A stretch of DNA of 64,000 bases from Chanos chanos (taxonomy: Eukaryota; Chordata; Actinopteri; Gonorynchiformes; Chanidae), in assembly GCF_902362185.1 (NCBI RefSeq), contig NC_044503.1, forward strand, positions 9,355,957 to 9,419,956, written 5' to 3'. Positions 35,501 to 55,800 of the stretch are shown here, in pieces; position 1 is the stretch's first letter, and each line of letters opens with the position of its first letter. The notes under the pieces are model-generated. The model ran no database searches and was not told the DNA's origin. It saw nothing but the letters and a program-made list of their open reading frames with translations. A program made the position numbers and the translations under genes.

Positions 35501-38349
35501 CGCGAAATGGACTGGACGTTCCCGCGTTGCTGATTTTCTACAGGAAAAAATGTTTCGACAACTAATAACCAAATGAATATCATATAGGTCCTTCAATGTA
35601 CCACTTAGCTTACCATTAGCAGCGCTTACACTACATTGGGCTAGTGAGAGGTTGCTAGTTGACTAGGACGTAAAGATAAATAAGTGTTGGGACTTGGCTA
35701 CGGAAATAATCGTTTAATGTCCATTTCTGTGCATCGAAACGTTTCTTCAAAAAGAGCTCGGCTGTGCTTTCACCACAGTGTGGAGTATTGCCACATAACA
35801 ACAGTGTAGCAAATGCCCAATTCGCCAAATCTCTTAAAATTCTGCTCAAAGTAGAAAGGAAGTCATGTGCAAGGAGTAGCCCAGAGTATTGGCCGACGGG
35901 ATATGAAGTCTTAGTCAGTACACGCATCTTTGGTCGTAAGAAAAAGAAAAGTGAATGAAACTATCATTCCCATCCGGCATTTCGCACTTTGGTCTCATGA
36001 CTAGTAACGACGTTTAAACACGTGCTCTGTGTGCCAAATTGACATTTTGCTATGGAAACGTTTTCTAAGAAGTCTAAGAGGCATCAGAAATTGTGTCATT
36101 TTTTTCTTTTTAATATAGTGTACAATAATGTGTGATGGTATGCAGTAGTTACAAGCAGTAGCGTACGCGAATACACATTGAAAAGCTGAATCCTATTTTG
36201 GTTCATCAGCGCTATCTAAATGTAGAGTTAATTTGAGAGGTCTGTACAGTCGCTATATTTAAACACGGTTCTGCTTTAGTTTAACACTGCCTAACACTAC
36301 AGGGCAAAACTTTATGACTTTCTTCGAGTAAAACCTGTGTATGAGACCCCAGGGCTGCGTGTTCTAAGTTATCCCACGTTATTTACCATACAGTACATTT
36401 AAGAAGTTTTATAGTGAGTTGCTGGAGACAATGAGGTTACAATCTTGCAATGTGGGGATAAGCAGTTAATATCTCAACGTGGTAGAGCTGTCTTCATATT
36501 TTGATTTATTTTGTCCATTATTTGACCCAGCAACAGAAGTTGGAACAGAATGAACTACAACATATTATATCTACCAAATATCGTGACGCGACTACAATAC
36601 ATTTAACTCTGAATACATTCTCAGCTTTTTCCTTTAACAGTTAATGCACAATGTTGCTTTTTAACATTTTGATGGTTAATGGTTGAAAGTGTGTTACAAT
36701 TACAAAGCTCTGTTGACATACTGGGCTGAAAGACAAAAGGTGCTACACCTCGAACACTTAAAAAGTGCTTGAGAAACAGCACTTGAAAGAAGTCCTGCTG
36801 GTGTTTTGTTGTGTTTCCCTTTATTTCCTTGCACTATTAGTGTGACATCCAGTTTTGTAGCCCCAGGGCTAAATAATTAGCAATTCAAAAGTTTATTCGT
36901 CTGTCTACTCCACTCTACCCAATGGAGTGTGATCCTTTTGTATTGTTTTCGTGTCATTATATTCCTTTATCACATAATTCAACCACTAGTACAAAGTATT
37001 TTAAGCCATGTTTCACTTGTGTTCACTTATGTATTTGTTCACAATTTGACTTGGTGTCTGTGTATACAGCAGTGCAAAGTGTAAGTGTGAGAGAACTGGA
37101 GAGACCCATACATATGTACGAGTTCCATTAATACTTAATGTCACAGAAAGTTTCTCACACTTTGATTGGCGTAATAACTCAAACACTATACAGTTTGCTC
37201 TCTGGTCATAATCAGGGAAAATGGAAACTTGAGAAAAACTACAAAATAATCAAAACCTACAGCTGCCAGATTAATATTGCTAGTATTGCTATTAAAATAA
37301 GTTGGGTGAAATATATTAGACCGATTCATACCTTTGTACTAGCTTTTTGTTTTGTGGTCCAGCAAAAGATTTCTGGAAGAAACTGCTGTCATCCACATAA
37401 ATGAGAAGTGAAAACATTTGTTCTTTTTTAAGATCAGGGGTTTTAATATGTTATTTATTTATTTATTTATCTTTTTTTTTTTTTTTTTTTGTGAAAGGTT
37501 TTAAGGGATTTTTAAAGTCTGATTTAAATTAGACTTGAGATTATGGATGTACATCTAAATGTCAAACCTAGAAGCACAAAACACAGTTAAGTCCTGATGT
37601 AGTAAATTAAGGATGCACCGAGAGGCAAAAACAGGGTATGCCCTGTATTAACTTGGCAAGAGAGTGAGTTCAGAGTCAGTGACATCACTAGAAATTTGAG
37701 ACCACAGCCCTGCCTCTCGGAGCTCTTTTCTAGGCATGTGCTCCCACCTATTCCTCTCTCTTTCCTTTCAGTAGATCCACACTGTCTTCTGTCTTTGGCT
37801 CTTAACTATTTCTAATTACAACTAAGAAAAACACTACACCTCCAACAGGAATACATCTTAAAGAATGCTTCAACACATGTATCTTTGAAAGAGCAACATT
37901 TCAGCACAAAAGGGTGAGAGACTCGACTCCTTCAAAGCTTTTCTTTCTTTTTTTAACCAAAGCACATGGGCCATAAAAGACTTAAAGCTCTTGACAGGAA
38001 GGGTTAAATAGCCAAGGAAGTCTAGTTGATAACACAGTAGTTAGTTCTTAAGCGTCTATTATATGTTTATACAGTTTTCTTTTTTTTTTGCTACCAAAGC
38101 TTCTTTGACAAGTCAAGCCTTATTTGAACATTTGACCTTTAGTCTTTGTTGTAGTATTCATAGCTGAGGTAGTGGTAATCAGCTAGAAAACACAGAAGCC
38201 TGAAATGTTGTGCCAAATCATAACCCAGTTACTATGAAGAATTTGGCAAAGACTTTCAGTTAGTGTATTAAGTAAACAGAGGATACATTACTGCATGTGT
38301 TGTGTAATTAGCCCAATACATTTATTTTAACTTCATCAGATTGGAAAAG

Positions 38350-38354
<5 letters not shown>

Positions 38355-38402
<48 letters not shown>
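38355..38402. repeat. (TA)n microsatellite
   Basis: About 24 uninterrupted TA units in the ccdc22-slc38a5 intergenic DNA. Confidence 0.95.
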
Positions 38403-38405
<3 letters not shown>

Positions 38406-41400
38406 TTGATTCACACAGAGACCAAGTTAGTGGCTAACTTGAAATCCTTTCTTTCTGTTTTAACAAGTCATTGTAAAATTGAATGTTGAAGAAGAAAGTT
38501 ATTATATGACTGAAATTGAACAATTAATCGTTTGATGTAACTGAAAGCAGAAAGTTCAGCGAGTCAAAGTAATGAGTTTTTTGTCCTCTGGCAAGAGTTG
38601 TTGTGACAGTTCTTGTATTCTCCACTATGACGTGGGAAACTTATGTATATAGAGTGAGATGTTTATAGCCACAAATATGTGTATGTGACAAGGCACATTC
38701 CATTTCTTAAGTACGTGTTTCACAGTATGCATCTCATGGCGCCACACTGCAGCTAACATCAAAATATTGATATGAACAAAGTAGTGATTTCTCTTTTGAT
38801 TTCTAAATGTTTAGGATTTCACATTAGAGATATCAGTTTCAACAGCTGCCTGATCTTTAATCAGTCTAATCTCCTCAGGCTCAAGAAAGTCTGTATCAGT
38901 CATCCTAGAATTCCCAAAGACTGAAAATGTGTTATATAAGATGTAAACTTACACTTCCACGAGCCATGAAAGAGGGTCAAGGCATGTTATAAGAAATATT
39001 TTCCTATTTGTGCCTTATGGGATATGGCTGGTCTCAGAGAGGCAGTCTGAGATCAGATTACACATCTAGATCGACTGCCCAATAGGAATGCTTCAGTCTC
39101 CAGGAGTGTTATGAGCAAGTTTAACTGCCAAAATCAGAATCCACTAAAACTTTTAATTCAGTTTTTTAATCTTCACCTGTGCTCTCGCAAAACAGATGTT
39201 AGTTGCAAAAGCTAACGCCATTTTTAAATAGAAGTGTTTTTTTGTTTTTTTTTACAGAAGATATAAAGTTGCCTATTGTTTAACGAAAGTCTGCCCACAA
39301 CAGCACTTCTTAGGAACATCAAGTACAACATTGATTTTTTTTTTTTTGGAGGTCCCTTGTGGTGCATTTCTTGTTCTGCAGAATTTCTTGAAACTAGAAT
39401 AGATTTGGGGGGAAAAAACCCTTACATAGCATCAGTTTCTCACTGGTAATTGTGATAGGCATACAACCTGATGTGGAGAAGTATATATTCAGTGTGTTCG
39501 TGTTCATAAGTCAAACACATCACATAAGCTTCATCTGATACAACACAGCACTTATTCTATGCTGGGAGCAACACCAGGATTCATTTTCCTAAAATTCATG
39601 TTGGCATCTCATACAGTCCACTCAAATCATGGTTAGCAGGAAACATGTATTGTGAATTGAAAGGCTTTTTCTTTACTGCATGGTGCAGGATACGCATAGA
39701 ATGAGTGTCCCTTTACCAGAACGGATATCCTGACCTCACTGAAATACTACTGTTATGGCTGGGGAAGTGCAGAAATGTGAATTAAGTATGTTGACAGAGG
39801 ATGACTTGCGTAATTGCCAGGATTTAAGAGATTACGTTATTATTTTGTGTATTATTTTGACGGTGTATTGGATCAGTGTGAGTACAGTTTGAAAAATGGT
39901 ACTTGCCTTAGTTCTTCAGTAATGGAGCGTGAGGCACTGATATCATCTAAATACTTATTTTAACTTACATCTGCCAACAGATATGAGTCTCGAGTGACTC
40001 ATGTATTCCAGTACAAAAAATGTAAGGGACTTGCAGAGTGTAACAGCAAAAAAATATTGTCTTGTGGGAAGAGCCGAAAATCAAGTATGGACTTGCTCTA
40101 CACATTGAGGTGCCTGTCATAAATGGACCATTTGTACAGAGTGGTATAGTTTCAGGCAGAGACCTATAGTGCACTGCATTAGAGCATGTTTTTGCCAAAT
40201 AGGGAGTGAGGGAGAGTCTATAGGGAGCTTCTGCAGTGGGAAAAGGGGGAAAGGCAGAGCAGGGGGAGAAATTTTAGTGGCCTCAATGAAGGGAACTGAT
40301 ATAGGTTTTGTTGAGAGTGAGCATGGATTTGGGCATTCTGAACAAGTTATATCATCATAAATTACCATAAAATACATCAATTATAAGTTAAAGCTAAAGC
40401 TAAAAGCTAAAAGCTAAAAGCTAAACATTGAGTAACTTGGACAGAAATTTGAGTGTCCAGTGTTATCTGTCTCGGTGATCTGCATGTGTTGAATTTGTCA
40501 ACTGTGTGTTTAAACTGATAAATTTGAAACCTGTATATTTTTGGTATAAACAAAAAACTGGAGAGCAAAGTAAAATTATGCTTGTATTTAGTGAGAGACA
40601 TTGTAATTATACCATGATAACTATAAAAAAAACGTGTTAAAATGGGAATAACTGTATAGTACTCTGTCTCTCATGCACCAACCTACTCTCCACCCAAATG
40701 TTTGAACTGAATGCTAAGAAGGTTAGGTAAACAACTCATTGAATAGCTAACTGTTCAGTAAGAGACTGGACACCACTCGTCGACTTTTCATGCAGACAGA
40801 AACATTGAGACTACAAGCTATTTTTCCTGTTCTGTGATTAACACTTTGAAACTGGGGTGAGTTCCATTAGCAGGACTTTTAATCTAGATTGATTCCTCTT
40901 TCTAGTTGTTTGGTTTGCCAAGAAGATTTTAGCAACAGGAAATTTTGCATTAGCCCAGAAAATTATTAACACTATGAAGAATGTTTCCTTTGATTTTACA
41001 GTGCACAAGACATCTCTAGGGTTGTATTCTGGGGCTACATTTTTGGCAAATAGGTTGAGACTGACATGAAAATATTTCCATGGGAACTGGATTAGTATCT
41101 TTTATGGATTAAAAAACAAAAAACAAAACTTGATTTCAGCACTTTCAGGTTTTATAGACAACAATGACATGGAGTATTGATACCTTACTGAAGAGCTTTT
41201 CATCAAATCTAGAAATGGTATGTGTTTGTAAGGTATATTTTCAAGCATTAACTAACAATTCTCTCTTCTCGTAAGTCTCTTCACTAAATTGTTTCAAAAT
41301 CCTAAGCATGTGTCTTCACGTTCCAGCTAGATAAAGTGTTTTTTTTTCCGTACATTATTACGGATCGTTTACTATGACTAGAGCTATTTAAGTGGGAAAC

Positions 41401-41859
41401 GTGGCTTATAAACAGCTTTCAATCACAAGTAAGTTTTATATGTATTTAGCATCAGCTGATTAATAAAATAAGTTCTTAAGCTCTCTCTTGCTCTGTAAGA
41501 TCTTGCTTTCATCTGTCAGTTGAGTTCACTGAATGAGCAATATTGATAACACCCTGCTAGGCTAACAGCAAATCACCCTTTTGCTGTAATGATATAACAG
41601 CTCATCTTCTGAGACTGAACATGTACCTGCCATAATATTCAGCATGACCTAAGTTTTATTACGAGGTTTTTATAGCTTAACTACATCTGTGGTTATAATA
41701 AATCAAGCTTCAACACCCATGTTTTGCTTAATCCATAATGCACGTGAGACAGCCGTTATATGGAGAGATTCTCTGGTTTACTGTTAAATTAGCAAAATTG
41801 TTTTTATTCTTCAATGTTTAATGAACTTATTTCCTAATTGTGATGATACCAGAGTATTT

Positions 41860-41860
<1 letters not shown>

Positions 41861-41909
<49 letters not shown>
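41861..41909. repeat. (TA)n microsatellite
   Basis: About 24 TA units about 1.4 kb upstream of the slc38a5 start codon. Confidence 0.95.
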
Positions 41910-41911
<2 letters not shown>

Positions 41912-43339
41912 GACAACAAACTAGTTTTTTAAAGAGCTTTTTCATGTTTTGCTTTGGGAAGATGTTGTTTTGAGGGCGCGGAGACGTGTTTAACACGTGT
42001 GCGTTGAGCAACACACATGTTGTCAGTGCGGTGCGTAAGTCGGCCTTATCAAACCTATGTGACATGCTAGTGTACAAGCCTGAGATCCACAACAACTGGT
42101 GTAGAACTGCAGCTGGCAATGGCTGGCCAGACTCCAGAGTCTGGGATTTTCAGCCACGTATCAGCTACTTGGAAAATTGCTGGACAGCATATGATTGTGA
42201 ATTTCGTATCCAACAGTGATATGCTTTGTTGAAATTTCCCAGAGATTTCTGCAGTGTCTCGCCAAAACACGAAACAAATTCCTAATGTTTACGTCCAGTG
42301 TTTTTACGTACTGGAAGTTTCCATGTATCTGTTAAACATATTGCAGTGTTTTTTTTATCTGTTGGTGTATGCTTTTCTGAACACATCCCACACAGTTCCG
42401 TGTTTAGTATTACAATTCTGTTATGTAGGTTAATGAATAACATGCCGGTGTCAACTCGACCGGTGGCAAATGCTCTGACCGTCTGTAGCAGCTTAAATAC
42501 ACACAGATCAAATTGTGTCCACCGAATACATTTTTCTCTGAATGCTGATAGCTCGCTGCTGACCGTTGACATACTGCCCAAGTGGTCAGGATTTGTGTCT
42601 TAGCAACAGAAACAGCAGAAACAGAAACAAGAATACCAACCAACCTCACAACATAATTTGAACCTGTCATGTCTCATTGACTCAGGAAGTTTGTGCTAAG
42701 TCACCTATATAATATAGAAATTTGAGGTAATTACCCGTAAGATACGCTTGAACATCTTTTTTCAAGCGTTCGTTTGATGAACACATGCTTATTATAAACA
42801 AGCCCATAGTCCAAAGAACAGTTAAACTGAGTCTCATTACTTTCATATGTAATACATACTGTATATACACTGCACTAACAAAAAAGAAGGTTCTATGTAT
42901 TTGATACATGTAAAGTGACTATGCACCCAACAGAAAATCAGTTAGAGTAATAATACAGTTTGTACATGTTGCTTCCTTGTGGTGAAATGTGACCTGAAGA
43001 GAGCCAGCCAGGGTTTAGCGTGTGGGAAACATACACATGTGACAACGGGCACCTTGAGATGGTCCCATGGTCACTCTATGAATAACCTGCATAGCCAAAC
43101 AATGCTTCATTACAAAAAAATAAAAATGAGTTATATGGTTTGAACTGTCACGCAATGTTTTAAGCAATGTTGCTAAGGAGTGTTGCTAAGCAATGTTTAA
43201 TATATGCTACTTAAAAGTTGATTAAGACACTAATATTTGTCGACTGTCTGTGTTTTCCTCTCTAGATCTAAGCTTGAGAGAGCTTCCCCAAATCAAATTT
43301 TAACAGCATCAGCGGCCTGTAAGAAAACAAAACGAAAAC

Positions 43340-49707
<6,368 letters not shown>

Positions 49708-50905
49708 ACCTCTACCACGACTACTGGGGTCCCAAAGCCTGTTACGCAGAGCACTCTAAAGCCATCCTGCCCCTTGATCCAGAATGCAGTATGGGAGACA
49801 CCTTACACCATTAACAGGCTGGACCCATCTTCTTTTGAGTTTTACCTGAGGTTTTTTAGGGTAAGACTGAGGTCCAATCATTTAAAAAAAAAATAATAAA
49901 ATGGAAATAATTGTCATGCTCTAGGGTGGCAAATCTTTTAGGAATGCAATGTTGCCTGGCAACAGATCTAGAGATTCCACACAGCTCTATGCCTTGATGT
50001 GCTTCAGAGAAGAGGACAATCGTGTTGCCAGTGGAAACCCCCTAAAAGCTTTTTAGATTGCGTAAAAAAGCCAAAGGTTTTTGAACAACAGGCCTAAGGT
50101 GAGGATGAGGCCAAGAACAACTGGAGAGGTTTCTTTTATCCTTTTAGTAAGACCACAAAATCACTATGTTATGGCTCGTGTAGTAACAGCCCTGACAAGT
50201 ATAATAATATACTTTTTGTTCATCTCACTGAATCTTGACGTCAATTCAGGGATATGATGCCAAAGATAATATGCATAGTTTTTCCTCCAGTTATACCTGA
50301 AGAAGTGAACTAAATGTTTCAGTTTTTTTTAACAAATTCACATCCCAATTAAAATACAATAAGGGCAATACTTTTCCAAATAACTTATATATATTTATGC
50401 TCTTTCTTCTGTTCTGTATTTAATGGTTGCAACGTCGTACTCCAAATCCAAACAGTTGCATTCATATTGAGGCTGCTAAAAAAAAAAAAAAACAACAACA
50501 TTTTTTTTGCTCATAGCAAATCCATGGAACCAAAAATGGTGACACACTTCTCTTTAATGAATTACAATACTGTTCAGTCTGATTTGTTTAGAGCTTGCGC
50601 TTGTGAATACATTTAAAAGATCCATTCATTTTTTTTTTCAACTGAAACTTGTGGGCCAAATGCCTCCTGACTGAGCAGCTCTCTTTAGTGTCACACCAAG
50701 TATAACCATTGTCATCTGAAGAGTGAAGAATATTTACAACCAATGTCTAATGGTCAGAGGTTAGTGTATCTCTCCTGTATTTGTGTTTTCAGACACTCCT
50801 GTTTTGACACTTCACAGTAAGGTGCACAAGTTGACCTCTCTTAAAAAAAATAGAAAATGGAACCATAAAAAGGAACATATATATGCATGCACGCACGCAC
50901 GCACT

Positions 50906-50952
<47 letters not shown>

Positions 50953-51383
50953 ACACACACACATGCGCACACATAAAGGTTGAAGCAAAAAGACAAAAAA
51001 AAATAATAAAAACAAAGTTTAAAAAAAAATTTAAATACAGCAAAACCAACAAAGAAAAAATGCAAATTGTTAAAAGCAGTTTAGGTATAAGAACTTAGAG
51101 GCAATAATGTTTCATTGATGAGTCAGTCTGGAGCACGGTCTGAGCAAGTGACTCTAAGGCTTGACAGAGAAAACCTTGCTTTCATGTGAATATGCTCAGA
51201 ACCTGTCTGTTGACTTAAAGGTTGCTTTTATCACAATATAGTTCGCACGGCACAACAGGAAAAACAGTCGTGAAGCTTTATTTAGCTGAGCTTATCAGCC
51301 CAAGTGTTACAAGCCATACTTCATTAGAATGTAATGAGTGGATTTAAATATTCATGAGTGACCCAGAATGTGCCAAACTGTAA
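49708..51383 (+). other. slc38a5 3' UTR and flank
   Basis: No coding exon. Possible poly(A) signals are AATAAA at 49895-49900 and at 51454-51459. A (CA)n run lies at 50905-50950. The second signal falls inside the breakpoint fragment of the was duplication (next entry). Confidence 0.6.
50905..50950 (+). repeat. (CA)n microsatellite
   Basis: CACACA run flanked by GCACGCACGCAC variants, in slc38a5 3' flank. Confidence 0.9.
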
Positions 51384-51481
51384 TATCAGTGTGAAAAGGC
51401 AAATTTATGCGAATCCTCATCAGTTCTTCTTTGATATTGTAATACTTGATTTTAATAAAGTTTGTCTGTGTTGACGAATGT

Positions 51482-52836
51482 GTGTTTCATCTCTTTGTGG
51501 AGAACATGCACCCTTTGAGATTTATTTTGATATAAACCAGTAAAAACATTAAGCTTTCAATCCGCTTTAAAATAGTTGGACGATACATAAAGCATCAGTG
51601 TTATGGCTTCCTGTTAAATGTGTCCCAGGCCTCTCCTCACATAATCCCAGAAGATTTCACTTCTTTCCTCTATCTTAGTTCCATTAAATCAGATACATTG
51701 TCAAGAAGTCAATAAGCCCCTGACTACTGGTAGCAGAGGAGCAGGTTTAACAATGAGAGAAAAATAAATAAAATATCTGGGGACATGCAAGGAGAGATTT
51801 AGAAACTCTAATAAATGGTATTATTTATAACAAAGATTCAAAACTTTGGGTCACTCAAAACTTTGAGTCAACCTGGAGCCTTCTGTTGCACGAAGCAGCT
51901 ACCAACCACACTATACACATCTAAATGCCTCAGACTCACTTCCTCCACGTTAGCACGGTTATGGTGTTCAGGGTTTATGTCCTCTTGGCCCTCATCTTAA
52001 CCCTTTCGAAGAACAATTTATAGCTCATTGAAAATCCACAGTTCAAAAACTTCAAAAAATCTCTGTTTGATGTGACCTTCAACTGATGCACTATGATTTC
52101 ACACAAACTGTCTAGTGCGAGAAAATGACATTAATAACTCACAAACATGTGTCTCAGGGCAGTTCCTCTTCTAAGGATTTCATATTGGGTTTTTGTTTGT
52201 CTGTTTGTTTGTTTTCTCTTGCACTTTCTATCTCTCTTCACACATTTGATATGATGTTATTGGTTTTCTGCAATTTGACAAGTCTTTGTAAATCCATTTT
52301 GTACTTCTGTTATCCTTAATTGAATGTGCACACACACACCACTTTTCAGTGAATGATAATCTGCTTAACAGTGTACTATACTGGATTGCTCACTCTGGGT
52401 TGAAGGGGCCGAAAAAAGTGTTGAAGGGATACTTTTAGTAACACTTCAGATTTCAGTTTTACTTGAGGGAAACATTCAGTAATATTAAACTCTCAAGCAA
52501 TGATGTCCATGAAGATCATTTGCCTGCTACTACAGTGCAACAAGTGTGCTTTCAAAGATGTACATGAGATATTCCAACGACAAACCTCAACAAAACTTTA
52601 TGCAAACTAAGCAGGACTGTCCTCAACTTTCTGGAAGCTGATATAGTGTGTGGTTATTCTGTTCCTGTTCTATTGGTCTGCTCAGAACTTACAACATTCG
52701 TCAAAAAATACTGAAGTCAAAGTTAGGAGCCTTCTCCCTGGTCTTGGGGGCTTTTGCAGTCATCTGTGGGAAAAAGGGGAAAAAACTGGGCCTGAACATT
52801 GTGCTCCAGAGTTTCTCACCCTTTCTGTGAGGAGCA
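51482..52836 (+). other. Upstream region of was copy 1
   Basis: About 1.35 kb before the copy 1 ATG; nearly the same DNA precedes copy 2 (59060-60410). Because it is preserved in both units it should hold the was promoter and 5' UTR. No TATA box was picked out. Open frames here are short, recur in both units, and look non-coding. Confidence 0.5.
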
Positions 52837-55800
52837 ATGAGTCGAGGAAGAAAGTCAAAGGTGCAGGAAAATGTGCCCAGCAACCTCCTGAGAATCCAAG
52901 AGAATGAAAGAGTGGTGGACCTCCTTGGGCAGAAATGCGTGGTAAGTAAACGATTTTTTCGCTAGCGTCAGGAGTCACGAACCACATGGAACTAAGCAAG
53001 GTACTAAACAAGCAGACAGTAGTTGAGTTTCTGGAAATGTACAAGTAGTTCAGTGTTCTGGAAATGCACAAGTAGTTCAGTAGTTTGTACAAGGACAAAA
53101 ATGGCTGCTGTAAAAGCCAAAAAGAGATCATTGGTGTCATTAACTGCTCTCTAAGCAAAAAGGCATTAAATGCCTTTAGCATTTCCTGTGCATTCAGGGT
53201 CTAAGTATTTCATCATCAATATTTATGCATACACATATAAGTAATAAGCTAGAATATATGTGTTTGACTGTTTCAAATGTAGTTTGATATATTCTTTCCT
53301 GTGCAATAAAATCTGGATCAATCTTCTTTGTGCAGTTTCTTTTGAACCTGACAAAGTATATTTGAAATGAATTATTAAATAGGGTCACACTGGAAACAGT
53401 TTTGAAATACAGTCATATTTTTAAGTCTGAAGAAACCCTCAGACTTTCATGAGCACTGATTTTATCCTAATGGAATTAAAGGGCCCTACAAATGAAAGAG
53501 GTTGTGGACTTAAAGAGATTGTCTGTCTATTTTTGTGTTGGCATCTACAGACTTTGGCGACAGCAGTGGCTCAGCTGTACATGGCATTGCCCCACAGCCC
53601 AGCTCACTGGAGTCTGCAGCACACGGGGGTGGTGTGCTTTGTAAAGGACAACCCTAAACGCTCCTACTTCATTCACCTTTTTGACATAAAGGTCTGTCAG
53701 AGAACATTCTGTCTCTTCCACCTAGGTCCCAAATTAGCATGTGGAATGTAGCAGTTGTATAACATTAACCTGTAATTTATTTTATGTTTTAATGAATAGC
53801 AATTGTTACAGGAATGACAGAAATAGAATTCCCAGAGAATTCCTGTACTTGTATCCTGTACTTGTATCATAAGCACAGACTCACCACCTTCACAGTGTTA
53901 CAATGAATACTGTATGTATTTGATCATTTATCAACATACAAAAGCTATTAGATATTCCACTAGAATGAATTACTAAATTTACCAAGAACCTTCTTCAATA
54001 CAGTTTTTAATATAATATGTGTTTTATTTAGGTGGGAAAGATGATTTGGGAGCAGGAGTTGTATAATCAGATGACCTACCTTAGCCCTAAACCATTCTTC
54101 CATACCTTTGCTGCTGATGTGAGTATATCAGTCCACGCTTCCTAAGTGAAAACCTGAACACAAGGAATAAAAAAACATAGAAAATGTCCCCTCTGACTCA
54201 ACAGTTAGGTTTTGTTAGCATGCTTGTTTCTGTCGCATATACTGAGTTAATATGTAGCTGACAGCATGTTTCTGTGGGAGAATCACCTGAGTTCCTATGT
54301 TTCAGTTAAAATAAACAGTGAATACCACTTTATCACAGGACTGTCAGGTGGGCCTTAATTTTGCAATCGAGCAGGAAGCTGATTCTTTCCGTGCGGTAGT
54401 GGAAGACAAAATCAACCTAAGGGCTCAACGCCAAGGTCAGTCATATACTCCCCTCCTCCCCTCTCCAGTGGTTCCTAAAAAAAGGAAAAAATTGAAGTTT
54501 TCATTGCTGTGACAAATTCTGCTGTAATATTGGTCTGTGAAAAAAAACTTTGCATGTCAATTTTAAATATTTTGTCTGACAGAAAAAAGACATCAAGCAT
54601 CACCATCAAGTGAGGGTAGGTGAACCACTACATAATTCTGTATGTCATACAATCGCGTTCACTAACTCTTTACCCCACATTGAACCAAGTATTGTCTAAA
54701 ATGGATTTTTTCCTCACAGAAAAGCTAACTTTGCCTCCCTTGCCTCCACAAAATGGTAGGTACCTGTTTAAAATGTGCTGCCTTTTCCAATTCTTCTGTA
54801 GTGTGTTAATGGTCCTTCAAGCATTGTATTTTTCCAAACATAGTCTCTGTTCAGACAGGATGTGCAGAAGTTGGCTTTAAGTGGTCAGTACCAGTAATAA
54901 ATACAACTGAAAACATTCATAATCAGCTTGGATGGTTATTCAACCAGCTGATACAACCAGAGTGTATTAAGACAAGTCATTAAGACCAGAGTTGTCTTAG
55001 TTAGTGGAGTTAAATTATCACATAGTTCGTCATCTCCACTTCCCAATTAACTCTCTCCTTGCAGTCACCAATATAACAAATTTCTCAGTTACTGGGCTCT
55101 TTCTGTCTCTCTCTGTCTCTCTCTCTTTCTCTCTATCTCTCTGTCTTTCTCTGACCATAGGTCCTGGAGTTTCACCAGGCCACATAGTCACAGAAGACAT
55201 CCAGAATCCTGACATTTTGGCATCCCGTTATCAGCCCACAACAGTTCCCACACCTGTTCCAGCTTGCCTCAAGAACAAGAAGGATAAGAAAGGCAAGAAA
55301 AAAGGACTGAGACTCACAAAGACTAATACTGAAGCTCCCAGTGGATTCAAGTGAGCTTTCTGTGAAACCTCAGACACTTTTGTGATTTCTGTCTAATAAG
55401 TTTCTATCTTTGTTTAACATTGTTTCTACTCTCCCCTTTGTTCTAGGCATGTGACACATATAGGATGGGATCCAAACTCAGGCTTTAATGTAAGATGCTT
55501 CATTTATTCTGATCCCATAAAAAAGACATTGGCTTTCATAGTGGCATAGACTGCTACTCTCTGACCACGAAATGTACATGATATCAATCATGATATCAAT
55601 AGCCAAATATTGTATACATTCTCATACCACATGTTCCTAGAACCTAGATCTATCTTCTGTCCACATCTTCCCTAAACTTCATTGTAATGTCTTTAATAAT
55701 ATGCTTGCATATTTTGAATCCTTGCCTCTCTTGGCTACAGACCACAAACTTGGACCCTGACTTGAAGAAGCTTTTTGCTTGTGCTGGAATCAGTGATGAT

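Larger units (their letters stand above)
35501..43339. other. Long gene-free stretch between divergent ccdc22 and slc38a5
   Basis: About 7.8 kb with no recognisable coding exon on either strand. It separates two genes transcribed away from each other and so should contain both promoters. Non-coding 5' exons of slc38a5 could lie here: a good acceptor (TTTTCCTCTCTAG) at about 43257-43265 suggests the ATG exon begins at 43266 and is preceded by an untranslated exon. The DNA is AT-rich with (TA)n runs at 38355-38402 and 41861-41909 and T-runs at 37470-37492 and 39337-39348. Confidence 0.55.

Noticed and set aside
50789-51098. Overlapping frames across the (CA)n run downstream of slc38a5
   Set aside because: Dipeptide repeats (Thr-His, Val-Cys) created by the microsatellite.
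51815-52319. Small frames conserved in both was duplication units (51815-52000, 52125-52319; also 59377-59589, 59691-59885)
   Set aside because: Their sharing is explained by recent duplication, not selection; they resemble no protein and lie in upstream DNA.
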